The translations under genes were made by a program, and so were the position numbers. A DNA stretch of 64,000 nt from the NCBI GenBank assembly GCA_046704785.1, contig JBJKRF010000091.1, forward strand, positions 6,642 through 70,641, in the 5' to 3' direction. Origin of the DNA: JBJKRF01 sp046704785. GTDB lineage: Bacteria > Chloroflexota > Anaerolineae > Anaerolineales > Villigracilaceae. Under the pieces are notes generated by a model, which saw only the letters and a list, made by a program, of their open reading frames with translations, did not search any database and had not been told where the DNA came from. Positions 34,474-42,969 of this stretch are shown one piece after another (the stretch's first letter is position 1; every line of letters begins with the position of its first letter).

Positions 34474-36885
34474 ATGAAAGTCCTTCTCATTGGTTCGGGT
34501 GGGCGCGAACATGCCATTGCCTGGAAGATAGCGCAATCGCCCAAACTGACCCGTTTATTTATTGCGCCTGGGAATCCGGGGACGGCCACAGCAGGAGAAA
34601 ACGTCGCGGTGAAAATCGACGACCATGCCGGCATCCTGCGATTCTGTCGGAAGCAACAGATCGATCTGGTCGTCATTGGGCCTGAAGCGCCACTGGCAGC
34701 CGGCCTGGGCGATGATTTACGCGCGGCTGGATTCAAGGTCTTTGGCCCGTCGAAAGCAGCCGCAGAGATCGAGGCATCCAAGGCTTTTTCGAAGGCTTTC
34801 ATGATACGGCACGACATCCCAACGGCCCGCTACCAAGCCTTTACCGACTTCGATGCAGCATTGGCCTACCTGCATTCCCTGGACTATCCGGCTGTCATCA
34901 AAGCTTCGGGGTTGGCCGCCGGAAAGGGCGTCATCGTCCCGGAAACAACCGCCGAGGCCGAATCTGCGCTGCGTCAGGTCATGCTCGACCACGCATTTGG
35001 CGGTGCAGGCGACGAAGTCATCATCGAGGAAAAGTTGAGCGGCCCGGAGGTCTCGTTGATCGCGTTTGCAGACGGGAACATAGCCCGGCCCATGATTCCC
35101 GCGCAGGATCACAAACGCGTTTTCGACGGGGACGGCGGCCCGAACACAGGCGGGATGGGCGCTTACGCCCCTGTGCCGTCCTGTCCGCCAGAGATGGTAA
35201 CCGAGTTGACCGCTACGATCTTGCAGCCCGCTATCGACGGCTTGCGCGCCGAAGGTCGTCCATTTATCGGTGCGCTGTACGCCGGATTGATGCTCACCCA
35301 CGACGGCCCGCGTGTGATCGAATTCAACTGTCGCTTTGGTGACCCGGAAACGCAGGTTATCCTGCCGCTGCTGGATTCCGACATCCTGGAGATTTTCAGC
35401 GCCTGCGCCGCAGGCCGCCTAACAGATACAGACATCCGCTGGAAGGACGGCGCGGCGGCTTGCGTCGTGCTGGCATCTGAGGGCTATCCGGGCAAATATC
35501 CGCGCGGGCTGGAAATCAGCGGGCTGGTAGTTCCCACTTCGGATGCCTTTGTTTTTCATGCTGGCACCCAACTCGCCGATGACAAAGTACTCACCAATGG
35601 TGGCCGCGTGTTATGTGTTTCTGGCTGGGGCAGCACGATCGAAAAAGCTGTACGGGCTGCTTACGAAGCCATCCAACCCATCACCTTCGAGGGGATGCAC
35701 TACCGTAAAGATATTGCCTGGCAGGCTTTGAAAAAAGAAAACTCACAGCCACTGGGCGAGGCGCCGTCGCCGACTGGCGCAGCCGTCCGTTTGTCTGCTG
35801 CCCGATCCGCCCCCGCTGCTGCATCCATATCTGCGCCCGTCTCTGTCCCCATCCGATCCTCCTACGAAGAGTCCGGCGTGTCCATCGACGCCGGTAATCG
35901 CGCCGTCGCCCTGATGACAAAAGTGGTGCGTTCCACCTACACGCCTGCTGTTCTGGCAGGCATTGGCTCCTTCGGCGGTCTGTTCGATGTTTCGGCGCTG
36001 AAGGACTTCGATCACCCGGTGCTCGTGGCCTCCACCGACGGCGTCGGCACCAAGGTCAGGCTGGCCGCTGCCGTCAAGCGCTACCGCAGCATCGGGCACG
36101 ATATCGTCAACCATTGCATCAACGACATTCTCGTCCAGGGCGCGCGCCCGCTCTGTTTTCTCGATTACTTCGCAACCTCGAAGCTCAATCCCGATATTGC
36201 CGCCGAGGTCGTCATCGGCATCAGTGAAGCCTGCCGCGAGGCCGGCATCGCCTTGTTGGGTGGCGAAACTGCCGAGATGCCGGGAGTCTATCAAACGGGT
36301 GAATTCGACCTGGCAGGGACGATTATCGGTGTGGTCGAACGGGATCATATCCTACCCCGCGCAGATCTAAAACCCGGCGATGTGCTGGTCGGACTCGCGT
36401 CCAGCGGACCGCACACGAATGGGTATTCCCTGATCCGTAAAATCTTCGCCGCAGATTCGTTCGATGCAGTCGCCCCGTCGCTCGGAATCCCGTTATCAGA
36501 AGCTTTGCTCGCCCCGCATCGCTCCTATGCGCCCTTTCTATCTCCACATCTGGGAAAAGTAAAAGCCTTGGCGCACATCACCGGCGGCGGATTCATCGAA
36601 AACATTCCGCGCATCCTGCCGACAGATATGGACGCCCATATCCACCTCGGCACCTGGAAGATGTCACCGCTCTGGGCGCTGATCCAACAAAGAGGCCAGA
36701 TCGTCCCCGACGAGATGTACCGCGTCTTCAACATGGGCATCGGCATGTTGGCCGTCGTCGATAAAACGCTCATCGCCGAATTCCAGGAGGCCATCCCAGA
36801 GCCAACCTTCGTTATCGGAGAACTAGCCAAAGGGGCAGGCAAAGTAGTGCTGGAGCCCCATCGGACATCATCGATATTGGAATAG
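34474..36885 (+). CDS. purDM: Fused GAR synthetase / AIR synthetase (PurD-PurM)
   Basis: The 803-residue bifunctional protein carries steps 2 and 5 of purine synthesis. Residues 1-420 are PurD (LLIGSGGREHAIAWKI, VVIGPEAPLAAGL, KASGLAAGKGV, DHKRVFDGDGGPNTGGMGAY, EFNCRFGDPETQ). An Ala/Pro/Ser linker (about 422-460) leads to PurM (463-803) with YEESGVSIDAGNRAV, ASTDGVGTKVRLA, GGETAEMPGVY and HITGGGFIENIPRILP. Separate genes are the bacterial norm; in animals PurD, PurM and PurN are joined. AGGAG precedes ATG 34474. No internal stop or start suggests a sequencing join. Confidence 0.95.
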   Translation: MKVLLIGSGGREHAIAWKIAQSPKLTRLFIAPGNPGTATAGENVAVKIDDHAGILRFCRKQQIDLVVIGPEAPLAAGLGDDLRAAGFKVFGPSKAAAEIEASKAFSKAFMIRHDIPTARYQAFTDFDAALAYLHSLDYPAVIKASGLAAGKGVIVPETTAEAESALRQVMLDHAFGGAGDEVIIEEKLSGPEVSLIAFADGNIARPMIPAQDHKRVFDGDGGPNTGGMGAYAPVPSCPPEMVTELTATILQPAIDGLRAEGRPFIGALYAGLMLTHDGPRVIEFNCRFGDPETQVILPLLDSDILEIFSACAAGRLTDTDIRWKDGAAACVVLASEGYPGKYPRGLEISGLVVPTSDAFVFHAGTQLADDKVLTNGGRVLCVSGWGSTIEKAVRAAYEAIQPITFEGMHYRKDIAWQALKKENSQPLGEAPSPTGAAVRLSAARSAPAAASISAPVSVPIRSSYEESGVSIDAGNRAVALMTKVVRSTYTPAVLAGIGSFGGLFDVSALKDFDHPVLVASTDGVGTKVRLAAAVKRYRSIGHDIVNHCINDILVQGARPLCFLDYFATSKLNPDIAAEVVIGISEACREAGIALLGGETAEMPGVYQTGEFDLAGTIIGVVERDHILPRADLKPGDVLVGLASSGPHTNGYSLIRKIFAADSFDAVAPSLGIPLSEALLAPHRSYAPFLSPHLGKVKALAHITGGGFIENIPRILPTDMDAHIHLGTWKMSPLWALIQQRGQIVPDEMYRVFNMGIGMLAVVDKTLIAEFQEAIPEPTFVIGELAKGAGKVVLEPHRTSSILE

Positions 36886-36917
36886 TCACAAAAGAACTAC
36901 TTCGAAAGGATTTTCTC

Positions 36918-38090
36918 ATGGCAACCGAACTTCCCCTGCGCTACGGCGCCAACCCACAACAAGTTCCCGCGCGGGTCTTCATGAAAAAAGGTGAACTTCC
37001 CATCCAGGCTCTCAATGGCGCGCCCGGTTATATCAACCTGCTCGACGCACTCAACTCCTGGCAACTCGTCCGCGAGCTGAAGCAGGCCACCGGCCTGCCG
37101 GCAGCCGCCTCGTTCAAGCACGTCAGCCCATCAGGCGCGGCAGTGGCCGTTCCACTCTCGGACGTGCTCAAAAAAATCTACTTTGTCGAAGACCTGGAAC
37201 TCTCCCCGCTGGCCGAAGCCTACGCCCGCGCTCGCGGCGTCGACCGTATGTCCTCCTTTGGCGACTTCATCGCCATCTCAGGCGAGGTCGATGTTCCCAC
37301 GGCGAGAGTGATCAGTCGTGAAGTCTCCGACGGTATCATCGCGCCCAGCTACGAGCCCGCCGCGCTTGAAATTTTGAAGAAAAAGAAACAGGGCAAATAC
37401 GCCGTCATACAGATCGACCCTGATTATGAACCAGAGACGAACGAAGCGCGCGATGTGTTCGGCATCACCTTCGAGCAACGCTGCAACGACCGCATGGTCA
37501 CACACGACGACTTCACCAACATTGTGACCAAAAACAAAGACCTGCCCGAAAGCGCCATCCGCGATATGATGGTCGCCTGGATCGCGCTCAAGTACACCCA
37601 ATCCAACTCGGTCTGCTACGCCTTCGACGGCCAGACCATCGGCGTGGGCGCCGGTCAGCAATCGCGTGTCCACTGCGCGCGCTTGGCCGGCCTGAAAGCC
37701 GATCTGTGGTACCTGCGCCAAAATCCGGCGGTGCTCAACCTGCCCTTCAAGGACGACATCCGGCGCCCCGACCGAGATAACGCCATCGACCAATTCCTGC
37801 AACCCGACGTGACCGAGGCCGAAAAAGCCAACTGGAAAAACGTCTTCCGTGAAACACCGCGCCAGTTGACTCCCGCCGAACGGCGCGCCTGGCTCGACAC
37901 GCTCAAAGGCGTCACGCTTGGCTCCGACGCCTTTTTCCCGTTCCGCGACAGCATCGACCGGGCGGTCCTTTCGGGCGTGCGCTATGTGCTGGAACCCGGC
38001 GGCTCCACCCGCGACGACGACATCATCGCCGCCTGCGACGAATACGGCATGACCATGGTCTTTTCGGGCGTGCGCCTGTTCCATCACTAA
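36918..38090 (+). CDS. Stand-alone AICAR transformylase (PurH C-terminal domain only)
   Basis: The 390-residue protein matches only the transformylase half of PurH, which formylates AICAR with 10-formyl-THF. LRYGANPQQVPARVF is the first motif, SFKHVSPSGAAVA carries the catalytic Lys-His pair, and KYTQSNSVCYAFDGQTIGVG and GAGQQSRVHC follow. The IMP cyclohydrolase domain (about 200 residues at the N-terminus of normal PurH) is absent, and AAAGGA lies before ATG 36918, so the gene is not truncated by mis-start. The final ring closure must come from another gene. It lies between purDM and purN in the operon. Confidence 0.92.
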   Translation: MATELPLRYGANPQQVPARVFMKKGELPIQALNGAPGYINLLDALNSWQLVRELKQATGLPAAASFKHVSPSGAAVAVPLSDVLKKIYFVEDLELSPLAEAYARARGVDRMSSFGDFIAISGEVDVPTARVISREVSDGIIAPSYEPAALEILKKKKQGKYAVIQIDPDYEPETNEARDVFGITFEQRCNDRMVTHDDFTNIVTKNKDLPESAIRDMMVAWIALKYTQSNSVCYAFDGQTIGVGAGQQSRVHCARLAGLKADLWYLRQNPAVLNLPFKDDIRRPDRDNAIDQFLQPDVTEAEKANWKNVFRETPRQLTPAERRAWLDTLKGVTLGSDAFFPFRDSIDRAVLSGVRYVLEPGGSTRDDDIIAACDEYGMTMVFSGVRLFHH

Positions 38091-38093
38091 ATT

Positions 38094-38696
38094 ATGGAAA
38101 ATGTCTCGCGTCTTGTCGTTCTCATCTCTGGAAATGGCACCAATCTGCAGGCTATTCTCGACGCCTGTGCCCGGAACGAACTCCCCGCAACCGTGGTCGC
38201 CGTTATCTCGAATAAGCCCAACGCCTACGGCTTGACCCGCGCCAGCCAGGCTGGCATTCCCACGCGGGTGCTGCCCAAAACGCAGGAACCGGACCGTCGC
38301 GTCTACGATGCGCTTCTGGCCGGATACGTGGCTTCCTATCAGCCCGACTATGTCATCCTGGCCGGCTGGATGCGCATCCTCACCTCGGCTTTCCTCGAAC
38401 GCTTTCCGAACCGTGTCATCAACCTGCACCCGGCCCTACCCGGAACGTTCCCCGGCGTCCATGCCATCGAACGCGCTTATGAAGCCTGGCAAAAAGGCGA
38501 AATCGACAAAACCGGCGTGATGGTTCATCTCGTGCCCGACGAAGGGGTAGACAACGGCCCCGTGCTGGCAACTGCCGAAATCGAATTCGTCACAGGCGAA
38601 TCACTGGAGGCTTTCGAGGCGCGTGTACACAAATCGGAACACAACCTGCTGGTAGAAACGATTAAGGAAGTCATCGAACAACACAACGATCAATAG
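38094..38696 (+). CDS. purN: GAR transformylase PurN
   Basis: The 200-residue enzyme formylates GAR with 10-formyl-THF. It has VVLISGNGTNLQAILDAC, the loop ILAGWMRIL, catalytic Asn and His in INLHPALPG and the Asp in VPDEGVDNGPV. It starts four bases after the AICAR transformylase stop without a ribosome site of its own, which implies coupling. It is the last gene of the operon, followed by a hairpin repeat and then a terminator at 38836. Confidence 0.96.
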   Translation: MENVSRLVVLISGNGTNLQAILDACARNELPATVVAVISNKPNAYGLTRASQAGIPTRVLPKTQEPDRRVYDALLAGYVASYQPDYVILAGWMRILTSAFLERFPNRVINLHPALPGTFPGVHAIERAYEAWQKGEIDKTGVMVHLVPDEGVDNGPVLATAEIEFVTGESLEAFEARVHKSEHNLLVETIKEVIEQHNDQ

Positions 38697-38718
38697 AGAA
38701 TCTGGAAAAACAGCACAG

Positions 38719-38756
38719 TTTGGTGGGATTCGTCTGTGAGGGCGAATCCCACCAAA
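38719..38756. repeat. Long intergenic hairpin
   Basis: TTTGGTGGGATTCG (38719-38732) and its exact complement (38743-38756) form a 14-bp stem with a 10-base loop. No T-run follows, so it is not a normal terminator. It resembles in size the hairpins at 925-967 and 63611-63647. Confidence 0.7.
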
Positions 38757-38835
38757 ACTTCAACAACACATCGTTAGAAAGTTTCCCCGTCCAAAACAGC
38801 CTGGCAACTTCGGCAAAGCAAATGCGTATTTATTC

Positions 38836-38863
38836 ACAAGGCTTATACAAAGCCTTGTTTTTG
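38836..38863 (+). terminator. Terminator of the purine operon
   Basis: ACAAGGCT (38836-38843) pairs with AGCCTTGT (38851-38858) across a 7-base loop, followed by TTTTT. It lies 140 bases after purN. A TTGTTT/TACACT pair just behind it may start the next operon. Confidence 0.8.
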
Positions 38864-38906
38864 CTGTACACTATTCTTGAGACTCTTCCCCAAAAAGGAG
38901 AACGCC

Positions 38907-39422
38907 ATGAAAAATCGCGGTCAACTCGCCCTCGGCTTGATTTTGATTCTGCTTGGCGCCTGGTTCATTGCTGCACGCCAGATTCCCGCGTTGAATGCCT
39001 GGGCCGAACAATACATGCAGGGACCGCTTGCAATCGTCGCGGCGGGTATCTTGATTCTGCTGGTCGGCCTGGTGCTCGGAACACCGGGAATGGCGATTCC
39101 CGCAGCCATCGTAGCCGGTATCGGTGGAATTTTCTATTATCAACAAATCACCAACGATTACACTTCCTGGTCTTACATGTGGACGCTCATTATCGGCTTC
39201 GTCGGAGTGGGCATCATCCTGGCCGGCCTGTTGGAAGGGGATCTGCGCCGGGCGCGGTCGGGGATGAGCACAATTGTGACCAGTGCAGTGCTCTTTGTGG
39301 TCTTCGCTGCCATTTTTGGAAAACTCGCTATTTTGGGGTCCATCGGTCCGGCCATCTTGTTAATCCTGGTCGGACTGTGGGTATTAATCCGCGGGCTGGT
39401 GCGCCAGCCGCGAGGAGGCTGA
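38907..39422 (+). CDS. Small multi-spanning membrane protein
   Basis: The 171-residue protein has five to six short hydrophobic helices, starting MKNRGQLALGLILILLGAWF, the pattern of LiaI/DUF5668-type proteins. AAAAGGAG precedes ATG 38907. The next gene starts two bases after its stop and encodes a LiaF-like protein, so the set may form a membrane-stress module. No sensor kinase or regulator of the Lia type is adjacent. Function unknown. Confidence 0.75.
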   Translation: MKNRGQLALGLILILLGAWFIAARQIPALNAWAEQYMQGPLAIVAAGILILLVGLVLGTPGMAIPAAIVAGIGGIFYYQQITNDYTSWSYMWTLIIGFVGVGIILAGLLEGDLRRARSGMSTIVTSAVLFVVFAAIFGKLAILGSIGPAILLILVGLWVLIRGLVRQPRGG

Positions 39423-39423
39423 C

Positions 39424-40209
39424 ATGGCACGGCATTGGAACATCTTTTGGGGTGCAATCCTGATTCTGTTGGGGGCATTGTTCTTCCTGCAAGCCGAGGG
39501 AATATTGCATGACATTCTGGGCTTTTTCTGGCCATTGTTTTTGTTCGCCCTGGGCGCCTGGATTTTGCTTCAGGTTTACCTACCCCGCAGCGAAGACAGT
39601 GAAACTTTTTCCATCGCTCTGGAGGGTGCGCGCGAGGCCAGCATCCATCTCGATCATGGGGTCGGCGCGCTACATATCAGCGATGGCGCTCCTGAAGGGA
39701 TGCTAATAACAGGCTCCAAAGCAATTGGCATGGACATTAAAAGCCATCGCGAAGGCGACAGGCTTAACGTAAAAATTGACGCCGGCCCCACGTTCGTCCC
39801 TTTCATCGGGCCGGAAAGCGGCGCCTGGAATTTTCATCTCGCACCCAACGTTCCTCTGCGCCTGGACCTGGATGCCGGAGCAAGCAGCATGGAGCTTGAT
39901 TTAAGCAATCTAAAAGCTGCCTATACGAGAGTCGATTGTGGAGCCAGCCGCTTGACCATCAAGGCGCCAGAACAAGCAGGCGCCTCGCAGTTCGATATCG
40001 AGGCCGGCGCCACCTCCCTCGACTTCACAGTTCCGCAGAGCGTAGCTGCGCGCATTCGCATTAAAGCCGTGCCTGCTTCTCTCAATATCGATCAGATGCG
40101 TTTTCCAATGCGCGCCAGCGGAGAATACCAGTCGCCAGAGTACGAAACAGCCCTCAACAAAGTAGAACTCAACTTCGACGGCGGCGCCAGTTCGGTCAAC
40201 GTTCATTGA
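39424..40209 (+). CDS. LiaF-like membrane protein with C-terminal beta-helix domain
   Basis: The 261-residue protein has two N-terminal helices (WNIFWGAILILLGALFFLQA and LGFFWPLFLFALGAWILLQV). From about 60 to the end is a repetitive beta domain with ASIHLDHGVGALHIS, DAGASSMELDLSNL, DCGASRLTIKAP, EAGATSLDFTVP and DGGASSVNVH, the 'toast-rack' type seen in LiaF and related proteins. These sense or scaffold at the membrane in Firmicutes. It is co-transcribed with two other membrane proteins. The role here is inferred only from fold. Confidence 0.82.
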   Translation: MARHWNIFWGAILILLGALFFLQAEGILHDILGFFWPLFLFALGAWILLQVYLPRSEDSETFSIALEGAREASIHLDHGVGALHISDGAPEGMLITGSKAIGMDIKSHREGDRLNVKIDAGPTFVPFIGPESGAWNFHLAPNVPLRLDLDAGASSMELDLSNLKAAYTRVDCGASRLTIKAPEQAGASQFDIEAGATSLDFTVPQSVAARIRIKAVPASLNIDQMRFPMRASGEYQSPEYETALNKVELNFDGGASSVNVH

Positions 40210-40224
40210 ACACGAGGAAATCTA

Positions 40225-40863
40225 ATGCTACGAAAAATCGACTACCGCATTGTTTTAGGCGCTGGCCTGATGTTGTTCGGCGCTCTGTTGTTTCTCGAAC
40301 AAATTGGGCTACTACATGGCGTGTCCAATATTTTCTGGGGCGCAGTTCTGCTGCTGGCAGGCTTACTTTTCCTCTACATCTTTGCCAACAATACCGCCAA
40401 CTGGTGGGCGCTCATCCCTGCTTTTGGATTGCTCGGGCTGGGCCTCGATACTCTTCTTCCGGCATTCCTGGGCAACTTCAACGGCGGATTTTTCCTGGGT
40501 GGATTAGGGCTGAGTTTCTTCGCCATCTATTGGACCAATCGCTCCCATTGGTGGGGGATCATCCCTGGGGGCGTCTTGTTGACCCTGGGCTTGCTCGCCG
40601 GATTCGAAGCCTTTGGCTCGGCGGAGGCCTCCGGCGGCCTGTTTTTCCTGGGGCTGGGCCTGACGTTCCTGCTTGTGGCGATTCTGCCCAACCCCTATAC
40701 GCGCATGAACTGGGCCTACATTCCGGCGGCTGTGTTGCTGGTGATGGGTGGGTTACTCCTCGGCCAGGTTACAGAAGGGCTCATCGCCTATATCTGGCCG
40801 GTCGGTTTGATCCTTGCCGGGCTACTAGTACTACTTGGCTTATATCGGCAGAACCAAGAATAA
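40225..40863 (+). CDS. Multi-spanning membrane protein, DUF5668-like
   Basis: The 212-residue protein has six or more hydrophobic helices and begins MLRKIDYRIVLGAGLMLFGA, again like the LiaF/LiaI N-terminal region. It lacks the beta domain of its neighbour. GAGGA lies seven bases before ATG 40225. It ends the three-gene operon. Function unknown. Confidence 0.75.
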   Translation: MLRKIDYRIVLGAGLMLFGALLFLEQIGLLHGVSNIFWGAVLLLAGLLFLYIFANNTANWWALIPAFGLLGLGLDTLLPAFLGNFNGGFFLGGLGLSFFAIYWTNRSHWWGIIPGGVLLTLGLLAGFEAFGSAEASGGLFFLGLGLTFLLVAILPNPYTRMNWAYIPAAVLLVMGGLLLGQVTEGLIAYIWPVGLILAGLLVLLGLYRQNQE

Positions 40864-40901
40864 ATCACTACAAAATTATCGCGGTGACAAACGGCTCTTC
40901 A

Positions 40902-40931
40902 CAAAAGGAGCCCCTTCGACAAAGGGCTCCT
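40902..40931 (-). terminator. Terminator for the minus-strand cNMP/NifU gene
   Basis: AGGAGCCCCTT and AAAGGGCTCCT form an 11-bp stem with one mismatch and loop CGAC. On the minus strand it is followed by TTTTGTG, so it fits termination of the leftward gene. The plus strand has no T-run. Confidence 0.65.
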
Positions 40932-41011
40932 GGCTTAGTACGTATGCCGCAACTTTATGAAAGTAGAGAGTGCAAGGCCTGTTTTTCGGGAAAGAAATCC
41001 AGAACGCAACC

Positions 41012-41033
41012 CTGCAACTTAAGGAAGTTGCAG
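41012..41033. repeat. Perfect 9-bp inverted repeat
   Basis: CTGCAACTT and AAGTTGCAG flank AAGG just after the stop of the minus-strand gene. Without a T-run it is not a standard terminator. It could be a protein site or an RNA stabilising hairpin. Confidence 0.5.
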
Positions 41034-41057
41034 TACGAGATAAAAACCGACGAATAC

Positions 41058-41822
41058 TCAACCCGCCTCGACAACCTCCACATCGGGGAAAAACTGACGA
41101 ACCGTTCCGGCCACCCAACCGTGCAACGTCGATGGTAAAAGCGGACAGCCCAGGCAGGCGCCCCCCAACCGCACCGCAAGTTTTTCCCCGTCAAACGAGA
41201 CGAAATCCACCGACCCGCCATGATATTGCTCGATATAGGCGTTCAACTGCTCCAGCAACGCGCGAAGCTGTTGTTCTTTTGTAGTCACAACCATACTGAC
41301 CTCACTGACTACTCGCCTGTCTTTTTCGAGCGGCGGCACGCGATGGGTAACACCCTGATTGATCATCGAACGTACCTGCATCTGTGCATTCGCCCAACGC
41401 GAGGAGACCGCCTCTGCCAGGTGATTCAAGACCACCTGCCCTGTTTGCGGGTGGACTATTTGCAAATCTCGCAAGTCTTTTCCGGCAATCAACAGCGTCT
41501 CGCAATCCGAGATACAAACAGCCGATGAGCTATAGACATCGTTTCCAAGCACTGCGGACCATCCGAAAACGCTGCCCGCCGAAAGCCGATTGAGATTGAT
41601 CTGGTCCCCATCGTACGGCTTATAGCGCAGCATCACCTCTCCCTGGACGAGCAAATAGAGACAGGCTGCGCGTTCCCCCTGCTCGATAACAATCGCCCCG
41701 GCAGGATATGTACGCACATGGAAGAGCGGCGACACGATCTTTAAATCGGCCGTTCCCAAATCCTTGAAAACAGGGAAGTGCATTAGATGCTCAAGCATTT
41801 CATAAATGATAAGTCGGGGCAT
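41058..41822 (-). CDS. Cyclic-nucleotide-binding domain fused to a NifU Fe-S domain
   Basis: The 254-residue protein joins two domains not usually found together. Residues about 5-125 are a CRP/FNR-type effector domain (FPVFKDLGTADLKIVSPLF, EQGERAACLYLLVQGEVML, GSVFGWSAVLG). A helical stretch follows, but no helix-turn-helix is present. Residues about 180-254 are a NifU C-terminal domain (LRALLEQLNAYIEQYHGGSV, then C223-x2-C226 in GGACLGCPLLP), which in NifU/Nfu binds a [4Fe-4S] cluster between two subunits. The start is uncertain: ATG 41822, 41798 or further upstream are possible. It faces an ECF sigma operon, so a link between a small-molecule signal and Fe-S or redox state is plausible. 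Confidence 0.85.
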   Translation of the reverse strand: MPRLIIYEMLEHLMHFPVFKDLGTADLKIVSPLFHVRTYPAGAIVIEQGERAACLYLLVQGEVMLRYKPYDGDQINLNRLSAGSVFGWSAVLGNDVYSSSAVCISDCETLLIAGKDLRDLQIVHPQTGQVVLNHLAEAVSSRWANAQMQVRSMINQGVTHRVPPLEKDRRVVSEVSMVVTTKEQQLRALLEQLNAYIEQYHGGSVDFVSFDGEKLAVRLGGACLGCPLLPSTLHGWVAGTVRQFFPDVEVVEAG

Positions 41823-42049
41823 ACCCCATACACAGTGGCAAACTTCCCCCAAACGTCCGACATTCGTCCCTGCTCGCATGACATTCTGATTCGGAAAAAG
41901 GAATCGACGTGTTGAAAGGGAAATCATGCCAGGCCAAAACATGTGTTCTGAAGACCATCAACGAAGTGACATTCATCCCAATCTGTTCACAGGCATATCA
42001 GGTATACTTCGATGAGAGACCTGTAACTTTTTTATTTCGGATACATCTA

Positions 42050-42652
42050 ATGGATAAACAGTTTTCCGAAATTTCAATGGAGGCGCTGCGCGCAGGGGAT
42101 CGCGCCGAGTTTGCTCGCGTGGTCGAGTTGTACAGCGTGCCGATCTATCGCCTGGGGTTGAAAATGACCGGGAATGCCCAGGACGCCGAGGATGTGTTGC
42201 AGACGACCTTCTTAAAGGCTGTCCAACACCTGGCCGATTTCGAGGGACGCTCCAGCCTGTCGACGTGGTTATATCGCATTGCGGCGAACGAGTCGCTGAT
42301 GATGCTGCGACGCCGGCGTCCCGAGCTTTCCATCGATGAAGAGCCTGAAGAGTCGGAGGGGCCAATCGTTACTCCGTTGCAGTTTGCCGACTGGGGAACG
42401 CTGCCGGAGCATGAGTTGCTTTCAGCCGAATCTCGCCGCTACCTCGATGAAGCCGTGCAGAAATTACCTGAAAAATTGCGCTTGGTGTTCCTGCTACGGG
42501 ATGTAGAGGGCCTGTCGATCAAGGAAACCAGCGAGGCGTTAGGGTTGAGCGAAACCAACGTCAAGACCCGTCTTTCGCGTGCGCGCCTGCATCTGCGTGA
42601 ACAGCTTTCTGCATACTTTGCAGAACGCTTTACACAGGAGAGCCAAAAATGA
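42050..42652 (+). CDS. ECF-type RNA polymerase sigma factor
   Basis: The 200-residue sigma factor has region 2 (VVELYSVPIYRLGLKMTGNA, then DAEDVLQTTFLKAVQHL and STWLYRIAANESLMMLRRR) and region 4 (LPEKLRLVFLLRDVEGLSIK, then ETSEALGLSETNVKTRLSRAR). ATG 42050 gives the usual ECF length; the longer frame has no support. TATACT at 42003-42008 may be part of a promoter. Its stop overlaps the anti-sigma start (ATGA), the common arrangement of a sigma and its inhibitor. With a thioredoxin-like gene and OsmC downstream, thiol or oxidative stress is the likely signal, as in SigR/RsrA systems. Confidence 0.95.
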   Translation: MDKQFSEISMEALRAGDRAEFARVVELYSVPIYRLGLKMTGNAQDAEDVLQTTFLKAVQHLADFEGRSSLSTWLYRIAANESLMMLRRRRPELSIDEEPEESEGPIVTPLQFADWGTLPEHELLSAESRRYLDEAVQKLPEKLRLVFLLRDVEGLSIKETSEALGLSETNVKTRLSRARLHLREQLSAYFAERFTQESQK

Positions 42653-42909
42653 AGGAATCTGCTCATACGATGACTTGTAAAGACCTGCTTGGCTCACTTT
42701 CAGAATACGTGGATGGCGAGCTTGGCGAGGATATGTGTCAGGCAATCGAACGTCACATCGCAGCGTGCGACCACTGCCGTGTGGTGGTGGATACCGTTAC
42801 CAGGACGATTTACCTTTACCAGACGGATGCCCAGGAAACTGAACTACCAGAAGGGGTACGGGAACGACTGTTCAAAACGTTGAAACTGGATGATTTGCTT
42901 AAACCGTGA
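42649..42909 (+). CDS. Zinc-binding (ZAS) anti-sigma factor
   Basis: The 86-residue soluble protein has the ZAS motif: Cys10, then His36-x3-Cys40-x2-Cys43 (RHIAACDHC). This is the Cys-x25-His-x3-Cys-x2-Cys spacing of RsrA/ChrR-type anti-sigma factors. There is no membrane helix, so it acts in the cytoplasm. It overlaps the sigma gene by four bases. In RsrA the cysteines form a disulfide under oxidation and release the sigma factor; the same is inferred here from the intact motif and the thiol-linked neighbours. Confidence 0.92.
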   Translation: MKESAHTMTCKDLLGSLSEYVDGELGEDMCQAIERHIAACDHCRVVVDTVTRTIYLYQTDAQETELPEGVRERLFKTLKLDDLLKP

Positions 42910-42969
42910 ACGTCCAAAGAATGGGGGCCGGCAGAAAATCATCGAAATCATAGAAGGAGGCTGTAAAAG

